The position numbers and the translations under genes were made by a program. DNA of 64,000 nt from Epiperipatus broadwayi (lineage: Eukaryota; Onychophora; Udeonychophora; Euonychophora; Peripatidae), in assembly GCA_028023455.1 (NCBI GenBank), contig JAQFVV010013084.1, positions 210,399 to 274,398 of the forward strand, written 5' to 3'. This document shows positions 25,073 through 35,490 of the stretch, piece after piece. The notes under the pieces were generated by a model. That model did no database searches. It was given only the letters and a program-made list of their open reading frames with translations, and was not told the origin of the DNA. Numbering within the stretch: the first letter of the stretch is position 1; the number at the start of each line of letters is the position of its first letter.

Positions 25073-26850
25073 AAATGAAAGGAGATGAATTCAAAGAGAA
25101 AATGGATAGAGAATTAAATAATGGTAAATATATGTTGTTAGATAAAGATCCAGGTATTTTTATTAAAAGAAAATTGATAGGTATTATGAAGAAAATGGTT
25201 AATTTAAAATTTTTTAATAGAGTAGATTATTTAAAATGCTATCCTAATGATTTTACATCAGCTAAGATGTTTGTAAATATTAAAACTCATAAAGATGGTT
25301 TTTCTTTGAGATTTATTTTTGATTTTACAAGTAGTGTTGTAGAGGGTATTTCTAGATTCTTGAATAATTTTTTAAAACAATTTGTTGATTTTGGTCAGTA
25401 CACAGTTTCTTCTTCTTTTGAGGCTTTTGATAAGATTAATAATTTTAAAATGGAAAGTAATTGGGTATTTGGAAGTTTAGATATTGAAAATATGTATTAG
25501 TCTGTTAATAGGTTAAGCAGTATTGATGTTCTTTTGTCTGTATTGATTAAGAAAAATTCTTTATCAAAAAATAAAATTAAGGTAATTAAAGATTTGCTTT
25601 TGTTATTGGAAGATTCTATGTATTTTATTTATAAAGGTAATTTTTATAAGATTAAGGAAGGTTGGATAATAGGTTATATTATTTCTCCTTTAGTATGTTC
25701 AGTTTATATTAGTTTTATGGAAGAGGAAATTATTATTAAAAAGAATTGTTTATATGTAAAATTATTTGTCAGATATGTTGATGATTGTTTATTTGTAGTT
25801 GAGAATGATAAATTGGAGGAATTTGTAAATGAGTTTAATTGTTTTGATCCTTCTATAAAATTTGTGTTAGAAGGAGGGGGGTTAGATTTTGGTAAGTTAA
25901 AAGTTTTAGATCTTTTGGTGATTTGAAATGTAGAAACTAATTGTTTATTGTGCAATCATTTAGTTAAAAGTAAAGAATTAAGATCTATAATTAAACCTGA
26001 TAGCTATCAGTCTGTATCTCATAAAGTAGCTGCTTTAAGGAATTATTGTCATAGAAATATTAAATTAAATAATTCAAGTGGGGTAGCTTTGTTTCAGAAA
26101 TATCAATTTTATAAAGATTACTTGAGTGTTGGATATTCTGATAAATTTGTTAAAAGTATTTTATTTAATAGTAATATTTGTAAGGATGCACAGGTTAAAG
26201 AACAATATCATTTTATATCTTTGCCATTTAAATTGTCTTCTTATAAAATTGTGTGTAGGAATAGTATATTGTTTGGAAATAAGAAAATTGCTTGGAAAAG
26301 GGGTGTTACATTGAATAATTTATTAAATAATACAAAAGAAGTTTTTGATAGAAAAACTATTCCTGGTGTAGTATATTTTATTCCTTGTTTATTTGGTAAG
26401 AAGGTTTACATAGGTCAGAGTAGTTTAAGTTTAAATGAAAGAATAAAGGTTCATAAAAGTAGAGTTAAAAATAGATATCTTAGTTCTGCTTTGTATGTCC
26501 ATGAAAAAGATACAGGCCACACTATTGATTTTGATGAAGCTAAGGTTGTCTTCTTTGAGAGAAATGAAATCAAAAGAAGAATTAAAGAGTATTATTGAAA
26601 ATTTATTATTCTGAAGCAATTAACTTTTTAAAGAGTTCTTTTAATATTAAGGGTGGATGGGAAGTGAATGGATTTGTGGGTAGTTTTTAATATTATATAT
26701 ATATATATATATTGTGCAGTTTTTGTAGTTCTTTACACTTGAGAAGTCTGCTTGTAGCAGTGAAACCTTAGGTTGTGTTTTTATATTATTTTTATGCTGG
26801 TCTGGTTTAATTTTGGATTTGGGGTAGTTTTGATGATATATATATATATA
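25073..26850 (+). mobile_element. Penelope-like element B, 5'-truncated, with GIY-YIG endonuclease and 3' tail
   Basis: Plus-strand PLE starting abruptly at MKGDEFKEKMD. One frame runs 25075-26598 and is cut by TAG at 25498 and TGA at 25924. It contains the palm with FVRYVDDCLFV (25770s) and a C-terminal GIY-YIG domain (VVYFIPCLFGKKVYIGQ, about 26368). A 4-base deletion near 26587, compared with the copy at 56617, shifts the last 30 codons. The 3' tail at 26690-26840 contains the segment CACTTGAGAAGTCTGC, repeated after two other fragments in this window, and ends at a (TA)n tract. It is inactive. Confidence 0.85.
25075..26598 (+). pseudogene. PLE B reverse transcriptase with GIY-YIG, two in-frame stops
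   Basis: In order: NIKTHKDGF, SLDIENMY followed by TAG where PLE A has a Gln codon, the SPLVCSVYIS block, and the catalytic RYVDD box. TGA at 25924 follows, then the thumb, the sequence PGVVYFIPCLFGKKVYIGQ, and the downstream Arg/His helix LNERIKVHKS of a GIY-YIG nuclease. In PLEs this nuclease nicks the target and the RT copies the RNA. Only three breaks separate this copy from an open frame, besides loss of the N-terminus. Confidence 0.8.
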
Positions 26851-26868
26851 TATTCGAATATATAATAA

Positions 26869-26936
<68 letters not shown>
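26832..26936. repeat. (TA)n microsatellite next to PLE B and PLE C
   Basis: Two blocks of alternating TA separated by TTCGAATATATAATAAATT. It lies directly between the 3' tail of PLE B and the left arm of the PLE C palindrome. Confidence 0.9.
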
Positions 26937-28135
26937 ATTCAAACAAATATATTTAACACAGTATTCAAAATTAAATAATATATTCTTTACCAGAAGTACT
27001 TTCAATTGTTTCACTGACAATCTTTATCAACTGTTAATACAAACGTACAAAAAATAAAAACTTGCATTACCCATCATTCAATCTATTCAAATTTCCCACA
27101 ATTCTGTTGTCTTTATATTAGCCGATTGTTTATTCATCAAACCACCTCTATTCCTAGATATCATCATTGCCTCTTTAATTTTACGTTTTTCACTACACCT
27201 TTCAATTTGAATAATTTTTATATCTCTATTATTAAATTTAAAACCATAATTACATGTTTTATTATGATCAAATATAATTGATGGAGTATTCATATTTACT
27301 GAAGATATATTTTCTTTCTGTACACGTTTATATAATGTCTTATGATCATTATATCGTTTTTGTAATGTACATTTGGATTCCCCTATATATTTTATTCCAC
27401 AACCACATTCCAACATATATATAACAGAACTTAATTCAAACTTAGAAATCTTGGCTTTGGAGTTATTTATCATATCATTTATATTATTTGAAGAGAAAAA
27501 AAAATTCTACACAAACCACTAAAAAGTTTATAAATTAATTTAGCTTGTTGATTAGATATAAAAGGAATAGAAATCCATTTATCACTTTTTAATTTACTTA
27601 ATATTTTCTTATTATTACTCTTATTTTGATTATATTTTGTAATTGTATTATAAATAATATTCCTTCCATAACCAACATTCAACATATCAGTAATATATAC
27701 ATTAATTTTTTTTGAATTTTATCACTAATAAATTTGCACAAATAATCATTTCTAAATAAAAATGACTTCAAACCAGCTAATTTATGACTCATATGAACTT
27801 TAGAATTATATGGAATATAACCCCTAATTTCCACAGGCTTTAAAATCATATTATAATCAAACACATTATTATTTCTTTTAATAAATATATCTAAAAACTT
27901 TATAGAATCTTCCTTCTCTTCATTTAACACCCATTTTACATTATTAATCATATTTAACTCATTAAACAAATTAACTATTATTTCATTATGTGCACATATA
28001 AATACATCATCAACATATCTACAATATACTTTAATTCCTTTATATTTTATCTGAGACAATATCTTAACCTCATAATTAGAAATAAAAAAATTACAAAGCT
28101 GTGATACCACCGGAAGACCCATTGGCCAACCAAAA
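26930..28135 (-). repeat. Left arm of 1.2-kb PLE C palindrome
   Basis: Near-perfect reverse complement of 28181-29385, with a 45-base loop (28136-28180). I found only a few differences: around 27705-27716, near 27049 and near 26988. The arm contains the C-terminal part of a Penelope-like element including RT palm and GIY-YIG domain. Confidence 0.92.
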
Positions 28136-28178
28136 TTCATTTTATAAAAGCAATCATTAAACCTAACATATATATTAT
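27087..28178 (-). pseudogene. PLE C reverse transcriptase C-terminal half with GIY-YIG (left arm)
   Basis: Minus-strand coding starts in the loop (RFNDCFYKMNFGWPMGLPVV) and continues through the catalytic VYCRYVDDVFIC box and the IKFLDIFI block. A one-base frame change near 27710 and a T9/A9 run near 27495 break the frame. The GIY-YIG domain follows (VIYMLECGCGIKYIGES, about 27420) and ends at TGA near 27087. It is a different PLE family from A and B. The loop residues belong to the left copy, so this arm is the longer, probably original copy. Confidence 0.8.
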
Positions 28179-28180
28179 CA

Positions 28181-29385
28181 TTTTGGTTGGCCAATGGGTC
28201 TTCCGGTGGTATCACAGCTTTGTAATTTTTTTATTTCTAATTATGAGGTTAAGATATTGTCTCAGATAAAATATAAAGGAATTAAAGTATATTGTAGATA
28301 TGTTGATGATGTATTTATATGTGCACATAATGAAATAATAGTTAATTTGTTTAATGAGTTAAATATGATTAATAATGTAAAATGGGTGTTAAATGAAGAG
28401 AAGGAAGATTCTATAAAGTTTTTAGATATATTTATTAAAAGAAATAATAATGTGTTTGATTATAATATGATTTTAAAGCCTGTGGAAATTAGGGGTTATA
28501 TTCCATATAATTCTAAAGTTCATATGAGTCATAAATTAGCTGGTTTGAAGTCATTTTTATTTAGAAATGATTATTTGTGCAAATTTATTAGTGATAAAAT
28601 TGAAAATATTAATGTATATATTACTGATATGTTGAATGTTGGTTATGGAAGGAATATTATTTATAATACAATTACAAAATATAATCAAAATAAGAGTAAT
28701 AATAAGAAAATATTAAGTAAATTAAAAAGTGATAAATGGATTTCTATTCCTTTTATATCTAATCAACAAGCTAAATTAATTTATAAACTTTTTAGTGGTT
28801 TGTGTAGAATTTTTTTTTCTCTTCAAATAATATAAATGATATGATAAATAACTCCAAAGCCAAGATTTCTAAGTTTGAATTAAGTTCTGTTATATATATG
28901 TTGGAATGTGGTTGTGGAATAAAATATATAGGGGAATCCAAATGTACATTACAAAAACGATATAATGATCATAAGACATTATATAAACGTGTACAGAAAG
29001 AAAATATATCTTCAGTAAATATGAATACTCCATCAATTATATTTGATCATAATAAAACATGTAATTATGGTTTTAAATTTAATAATAGAGATATAAAAAT
29101 TATTCAAATTGAAAGGTGTAGTGAAAAACGTAAAATTAAAGAGGCTATGATGATATCTAGGAATAGAGGTGGTTTGATGAATAAACAATCGGCTAATATA
29201 AAGACAACAGAATTGTGGGAAATTTGAATAGATTGAATGATGGGTAATGCAAGGTTTTATTTTTTGTACGTTTGTATTAACAGTTGATAAAGATTGTCAG
29301 TGAAACAATTGAAAGTACTTCTGGTAAAGAATAGATTATTTAATTTTGAATACTGTGTTAAATATATTTGTTTGAATTATTATTA
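28181..29385 (+). repeat. Right arm of 1.2-kb PLE C palindrome
   Basis: Begins at TTTTGGTTGGCCAATGGG and mirrors the left arm out to the AT-rich end near 29385. It encodes the same PLE C sequence on the plus strand but lacks the residues upstream of FGWPMG, so the inverted copy starts inside the coding region. Confidence 0.92.
28182..29227 (+). pseudogene. PLE C reverse transcriptase C-terminal half with GIY-YIG (right arm)
   Basis: One open frame covers FGWPMGLPVV to the T9 run near 28812, where it shifts. The GIY-YIG domain continues at 28841-29227, with the same 9-base run as in the left arm. Motifs: CRYVDDVFIC, IYMLECGCGIKYIGES, and the Arg helix LQKRYNDHK. Unlike the left arm it has no break near the position matching 27710. 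The shared T9 break shows the inversion copied an element that already had this feature. Confidence 0.8.
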
Positions 29386-31964
29386 TATAATTTAAAAATA
29401 CAGACATTTAATGGTTGTAGTTATATATATATATATATTGAAACAGTAAGATTGGAATTTGAATCTTAAGTTTCACATTTTCCTATCATCTCTCACCCAC
29501 AACCTTTATCCTACCTAAACATAAACTTTCTGGTATCAAATTGTGTGTGTAGCAATATTAAAAATATATAAATATCTGTAAAATTCACCATAAATGCACA
29601 CATACTTTGACAACAAATTTAAAACAATAAATAAAAATATTTGATATAATTTAAATTTCACTTTTAGTTATATAATGTTTATATAACTTTAGCTATTTAT
29701 TTTAAATTATAAACTTTCGTTAATTTATTGCTGTTTTAAAAATCGTATTTTAAATAATAATTTTGAAATTAGATTTTAATTTAAAGAAAAGTAAAAATAA
29801 ATTATAAGTCCCCTTTGTACTTGAAATTTGGCAAGTCATGTTCACTGAGAGATATGATAGATTAATTAGAAAAATTCCCTAAAAGTTTTAATTACTAAAA
29901 TGTTAAAAAGATCAAATAAACCTAAACAATAGGAATGTAGCTTTCTGAATTAATTAAAATTCTAAAAATGCATTGATTCTCTTCAGGGCAAATGAATGGA
30001 GCTAAAAATAAAATAGAATGAAATTGAAAGGTAAGATAAAGAAAAAGAGGATGTTTTTGAATTTTAAAACTTTTTTATTAGACTTTGTGCCATGCTCTTG
30101 CTTGGTTGAGAGAATCTTAAATTAATTTGTCCATTATAAGATAACCGAGTAGAAAGCGCCCAGACTATTCACCCCCCAGAGCAGGTCAATCAGATGTCCC
30201 AATCTCCACATGTGCCCTTCACAAATTAAATCCTGAGGATCTGCTGTCCAAATAATCAGAAATCTGCTGCTCCTATTGAAATGAATCCATAACCTGAGTG
30301 TGGGAAAGAACAACTACTGCTTAAACTAATGGACAATTTGCAACTAACCATGGAACATGAAAAGCTTCTTATAAAACAGGTACCTGTACCCAAGGCGTCT
30401 AGAGTATTCTAAATTTTATTCAAGTTATAGTTCACTTCATATAAATTGTACACTGATAAATTTAATTGTTAATCTATTCTATAAATTCTTTTAATAATCT
30501 AGCTTACCGAACTCTGTCTACTTCTTGGGTGCATATTTCTACTTTTACATTTTATTTATTATTTAATAATAGCACGCCAATAATATTTCTGACCAGGCCT
30601 CACCAAATTTTAAATATAAATTCTAATTAAAACAGTTGCCATCTTGTGCGGCAACCAAATCTTAAACTTCTTTTCTATACTTCTGTTGGCTGGTCAGCTC
30701 AGAAATCACCATACTTCTTTAATAGATCAATGCATGATTACATTTATTGCTTCACTTACTGTAAATGCAGGAGTCTACTACATAGCTAGTGGCAGACATA
30801 TTGGTTCTTAGAGTAACCACCCTTACTTACAATTACCTTTTAAACTTGCTTTTAATTTTAAATAATAAAGTTATTATTCGATAAATCCATTAAGTGCATT
30901 TCTTTGAGAGCAAAATACATTATTTATTTGTTGGTAATGTAAGACAGAATCATAAATTTTATATTAAATTTTCACAGTATATTATGTTAGTTATACATGT
31001 GTTACAGTTTAGAAATGCGATAATCCATCTTCGAGCCTTGGATATCCCAGATCATACAGTATTTACTAAATCCTAGTCATCCTACACAAGTGGACATAAT
31101 GAATGTTCTCATAGGGCTTGATGCCCATCACACAGTTAGGGAGTAATTGTGCACAGACCCTTTAACCTGATAATGCTTATGTGACCTCTTTACCTTTGGA
31201 CCTATGGCAAACACCAGCCCATTGTTTTAAACTCATCCATTGACTTCGCAGTTTTAATGTACTACCACACTCGCATCACAGTTCTAAATGTACCAGGTGT
31301 TTCTTTATTATTAATTTTATTATTCCAGTATGACTTCATCTCTGCATTATATGACATAAATTCACTCTCAAATCAATGTTTGCCCATATTAATTTCTTAT
31401 AAATATCTTATTTCATTAAATAAAATATATGTCTGCAGCTGCTATTATCATTTCTAATTTAGACTTGTGCATTGCAAAGATATTAAATCCTTGAAGGCAT
31501 GATAATTGTACTTCATTGTAAATATAAAACAGTATCGGAAGAATAATACTGCTATTAGAATTTTAATATAATTATGTTTTATTTAAATAATTTTTAGTAT
31601 GAAATATTATAATTAAATACTTTCAAACCATACATCTGCCATCATATATTTATTTATTTGACACACCTTCAGTATAATATTTCCTCGATTATTTAAAATA
31701 TAAATATCTAGATTTAGTATTATTATCTATCTTATTCAAAAATAAAGTCTATGAGTCTCTCGCAGCTCCCTGATCTCCGTGCCTAAAGAAATGTTTACTA
31801 ATGTGGCATCAGATGTGTTGTTTCATAGTGTGTATTGTGGAACCAATAAACCATGTTTGAACTCAGGACTGCTGGTAGCTTCACTACCTATGGTGCTGCT
31901 TGTCTGTGTGGTGGTTGAATTTTGCACTATGCTAATGAAGCATATGAATCTGACCATTACAATA
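29386..31964. other. AT-rich, no firm gene
   Basis: A short (TA)n tract lies at 29422-29438. A somewhat more balanced segment at 30120-30420 shows no coding sense. A possible EGF-like remnant at 31835-31918 is treated as a weak observation. Otherwise nothing recognised. Confidence 0.4.
31835..31918 (+). pseudogene. Possible decayed EGF-like segment
   Basis: Plus strand: CGTNKPCLNSG resembles the start of an EGF-like domain. One base out of frame, a C-x-C-G-G ending (ACLCGG) follows at the expected distance. There is a stop immediately after. It lies just left of the RTE copy 2 3' end. The resemblance is short and could be chance. Confidence 0.2.
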
Positions 31965-31982
31965 TCATCATCATCATCATTA

Positions 31983-32670
31983 TCAAACATTATCAATCCA
32001 CTGCAGGATGAAGGTCTCTCCAAGTTTAATCCATCTTCTCCGATCTTTAGCTTCTCTTCTCCACATCACCCCTACACATTTTCTTATTTCATCCATCCAT
32101 CTTATATGTGGTCTCCTTCTGGGTCTTTTGCAATCTCTTGGAATCCAGTTTAAAATTTCAATTGTCCATCTATTATCATCTCTTCTAGCAATATGTCCAG
32201 CCCAACTCCACTTCAATCTTTTAATTTTTTCAATGAGGTCAGTAACACCTGTTTGTTCTCTTACCCATACATTGCGTTTTCGATCTCTTCTTGTTACTCC
32301 CAACATACATCTCTCCATACTTCTTTGAGTGGTCTGAAGTCTCTGTATTGATCTTCTATTAAGTGTCCAAGTCTCAGATCCATAAGTAAGAACTGGTAAA
32401 ACACATTTGTTAAAAACCTTTCTTTTCAAACACATAGGCATATTTCCTTTTAATATCAAGTTATTTCTACCAAAAGCACTCCAACCAAGTTTAATTCTAT
32501 GATTAATTTCCTCCATTATGTTTCCATCTGTATTAATAATCTGACCAAGGTATTTGTAACTCTTAACCTCTTCTAATTCACCATAATCAATCTTTATTTT
32601 CATATTTTGAGCAAATCGATTAAACATTACTTTAGTCTTTTTAACATTTATCTTTAGTCCTACTTTCATC
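31983..32670 (-). pseudogene. RTE copy 2 C-terminal part after the frameshift
   Basis: Open frame with [27 protein letters not shown], the conserved CVLPVLTYGSETWTL block, and the WSWAGHIARRDDNRWT region with an Arg-rich tail ending in IDNV. This is the usual C-terminus of RTE-type proteins. It belongs to the upstream reverse transcriptase and is separated only by the 8-base deletion. Confidence 0.8.
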
Positions 32671-34962
32671 TGATAACTCCTGCAACATTTCCTGCAGCTC
32701 CGAAGCATTATTTGCAAAAACAACTACATCATCTGCGAAATCTAAATGACTTAAATAATCTCCATTTACTTTCACTCCTTTAATTTCCCATTTTAAGCCA
32801 CAAAATACTTCTTGCAGCACTGCTGTAAAAAGTTTTGGAGATATGGAGTCACCTTGTCTTACACCTTTCTCAATGTTGACTTTCCCAGTATCATTATGTA
32901 ATCTAATTGTTGCTGTTGCATTTTTATAAATATTCTTTAAAATATGACAATATCCTGGATCTATACCTTGATGATCCAATGCTTTAATCACTGAAGAAAT
33001 GTTTATAGAATCAAATGCCTTTTCATAATCTACAAATCCAAAACATAATGACAACTCATATTCATTTGTCCTTTCTATAACTTCTCTCAATACCTGAATA
33101 TGATCTACTGTACTAAAACCACTTTTAAATCCAGCTTGTTCTCTTGGTTGGTGAAAATCCAAGGTTCTCTGTAGTCGAGTTGTAATTATCTTGGTAAAAA
33201 TTTTATATAAAACTGATAAAAGGCTGATAGGTCTGTAATTTCTAATATCTTCTTTATCACCTTTTTTAAATATTAATATTATTATTGCATTCTTCCAATC
33301 ATCCGGTACATCTTTATCATTTAGACATTTGGTATATAACTTTGCTAATATTTTTTCTGTTTCTTCACCTGCTTCTTTTAATATATCAATTATAATTCCA
33401 TCATTACCTGGAGCCTTTCCTTTTTTCATACATTTAATTGCATTTCTCACTTCTTCATTTAAAATTCTGGGCAATTCGGAAGATGTAATAGATATAGGAG
33501 GTACTTGTTCTTTATTACTATATAATTCTTGATAAAAATCTTCTACCAATTTCATAATGTCATCCCTCTTTTTAGTAATAATTCCATCTTTTTTCCTTAT
33601 TGCAGATATAAATTTCCTACCAATACCAAAATGTTGTTTTACATTCTTAAGACTTCTATTTTCTTCTACAGCTTTTCTTGCTAGTTCACAGTTATACTTT
33701 CTTATATCATTTTCAACTCTTTTCCGCACCATTTTACAAAATTCGAGATATTCAATTCTTTTTAATGCATCATTCTTGTATATCTTCATATTCCTTCTTT
33801 TCTTCATAAGTTCTCTAGTCTCAGTAGAAATTTTATTAGTCAATTGCTGCTTTTTTCTACCAGCTATCTTTGTTGCAGTTTTTAAAAGTGTATCAGTTAT
33901 TTTCATATTAATTTCATTCAAATCTGAATCATGTTCAAAATCTACTAATACTTGAAACCGATTTGTAAGTTCTAATTTAAATTCATTAGAATGTTTCTGA
34001 AGATTAGGAATATCAACTGTAAATATAGTTTTTCTTAATAATTTTTGTCTCTCTAGTTTTACATTAACATGTATCTTACCCCTTACTAATCGATGATCAC
34101 TTCCTGTGTTAAATTTATTAAGAACATTACAATCTTGAAATATGTATTTCCTGTTAGTCAAAATATAATCCAATTCTGCTGTACCTTCATTTGGATGCTT
34201 CCATGTCCATTTCCTTCTAACATTTTTCTCAAAAAAAGAATTCATAATATAAAGTTTTTCCTTCTCTGCAAACTCCACAAGTCTATGTCCTCTCTCATTT
34301 CTATTACCATAACCAAAATTACCTACAACACTTTCATCTTTCATTTGTTTACCAATTCTAGCATTAAAATCTCCCATAACAATTTTAAAATGTTGTTTAC
34401 TCTGATCAAAAGCCTTTTGTACATCCATATAAAAATCTTCTACTACTTCATCACTGTGAGAACTTGTTGGGGCATAAACCTGAATTATCTGCATTTGATA
34501 TCTGCTATTAAGTTGTATAACTAATCTTGCCACTCTGTCTGATACACCATCAATCTCCACAATATTGTTCTTCCACTTTTTATTTATAATGAATCCTACT
34601 CCACTTGTATTTCCAATATTTGGGCCTTTATAATAGAGCATATGTCCACTTTTTAAATCAATTGTCTCTTCACCTTTTCTTCTAACTTCACAAAGTCCAA
34701 TAATATCCCATCTAATATAAGAGAGTTCTTCTTCTAATTCTTGCAATCTTCCTTCACTTGAAAGTGATCTGCAGTTGTAAGTACCTAAATAAAAAGTCAT
34801 CATCAAATGGCAGCCTGGGTCCGCCTCCAGGAAATTCTTAGCACCCTCCGCCTTCGGCCACCAACCGCTGCCTTGGTTGGTGACTTTACAGCCTCCTGGG
34901 ATTAAGGGCCATGCTTTATTTCTGTCTGTCATAATTGTATAATTGGGAAAAATCTTTATCAT
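32660..34962 (-). CDS. RTE copy 2 endonuclease-reverse transcriptase (773 codons, then frameshift)
   Basis: The endonuclease occupies about residues 55-330: [23 protein letters not shown] with the catalytic Glu, GDFNARIG and GSDHRLV. A Lys/Arg-rich linker follows. The reverse transcriptase has [56 protein letters not shown] and the catalytic HLDFADD box near residue 740. All catalytic residues I look for are present, in contrast to copy 1. The frame runs out of register after QELSDES, where eight bases are missing. It belongs to the RTE clade by its RQGD and FADD blocks and its lack of a separate ORF1. Expression would depend on the 5' UTR promoter, which I cannot identify. Confidence 0.85.
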
Positions 34963-35150
34963 TTACACAAACATTCATTCTGCCTTATCAGGCACTGAGA
35001 AGAAAGACCATGGTGTTTCTTGATCTTAAACTCAGAGGTAAAAAGCCAATAAACTCACCACGCTGGCTAAAGCGTGTTGGTGAGCAGCCCATCCATGTTC
35101 GTATACTATATGAATAAACATATAGTAATAACAGCTGCAACGACAAGAAC

Positions 35151-35231
35151 GTATGGAGTGGACATTAGGAATTTGCCCTGCTCGGTTCCTTTAAGGCCGA
35201 GCAGGGCAAATTCCTAATGTCCACTCCATAC
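35151..35231. repeat. GC-rich perfect hairpin at RTE 5' end
   Basis: 35-base arms (GTATGGAGTGGACATTAGGA and onward to CTCGG, mirrored at 35197-35231) with an 11-base loop. The left arm resembles sequence near 55738 next to RTE copy 4, so it is probably the 5' end of the RTE family. The right arm is an inverted copy. A PLE 3' fragment begins right after. Confidence 0.85.
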
Positions 35232-35244
35232 CTATATATATATG

Positions 35245-35429
35245 TGGGTAGTTTTTAATAGTATATATAAGTTGTGTTTTTTTTATTATTTCTTTACACT
35301 TGAGAAGTCTGCTTGTAGCAGTGAAACCTTAGGTTGTGTTTTAATATTATTTTTATTCTGGTCTGGTTTAATTTTAGATTTGGGGTAGTTTTGATTTTAT
35401 ACTGACTAGTTTAGCTTTATGCTTGTAAT

Positions 35430-35431
<2 letters not shown>
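35245..35431 (+). mobile_element. PLE B-family 3' tail fragment
   Basis: Starts at GTGGGTAGTTTTTAATAG, the last codons and stop of the PLE B frame. It carries the same 3' tail as 26690-26840 and 56870-57030 (ACTTGAGAAGTCTGCTTGTA, TGGTCTGGTTTAATTT, TTATGCTTGTAATG). It is flanked by a short TA run on the left and a longer (TA)n on the right, and is heavily 5'-truncated. Confidence 0.85.

Positions 35432-35487
<56 letters not shown>
35432..35487. repeat. (TA)n microsatellite
   Basis: Alternating TA directly after the PLE 3' tail. Confidence 0.9.

Positions 35488-35490
<3 letters not shown>

Larger units (their letters stand above)
31965..35150 (-). mobile_element. RTE-like LINE copy 2, nearly intact
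   Basis: The best preserved member of the RTE family here. From right to left it has a 5' UTR, an ORF from ATG ([10 protein letters not shown], about 34932; an earlier in-frame ATG is at 34962), endonuclease, reverse transcriptase, the C-terminal WAGHIARR region, and a 3' end of ATG/GAT triplets at 31968-31980. The frame is broken once near 32670 by loss of eight bases compared with copies 1 and 3. Copies 1, 3, 4 and 5 in this window share its sequence with increasing decay. Confidence 0.88.

Noticed and set aside
28181-28215. N-terminal extension MIPPEDPLANQN of the left-arm PLE C frame
   Set aside because: It is antisense translation of the right arm across the loop, not part of the element's protein.
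30695-30830. Acceptor/donor-like sites around 30748 (minus strand, TTTACAGTAAGTG)
   Set aside because: The enclosed frames do not resemble the cysteine modules and most contain stops; likely chance.
32008-34524. Plus-strand frames with hydrophobic stretches opposite RTE copy 2
   Set aside because: They are antisense to the RTE coding region; the same shadows recur opposite copies 1 and 3.
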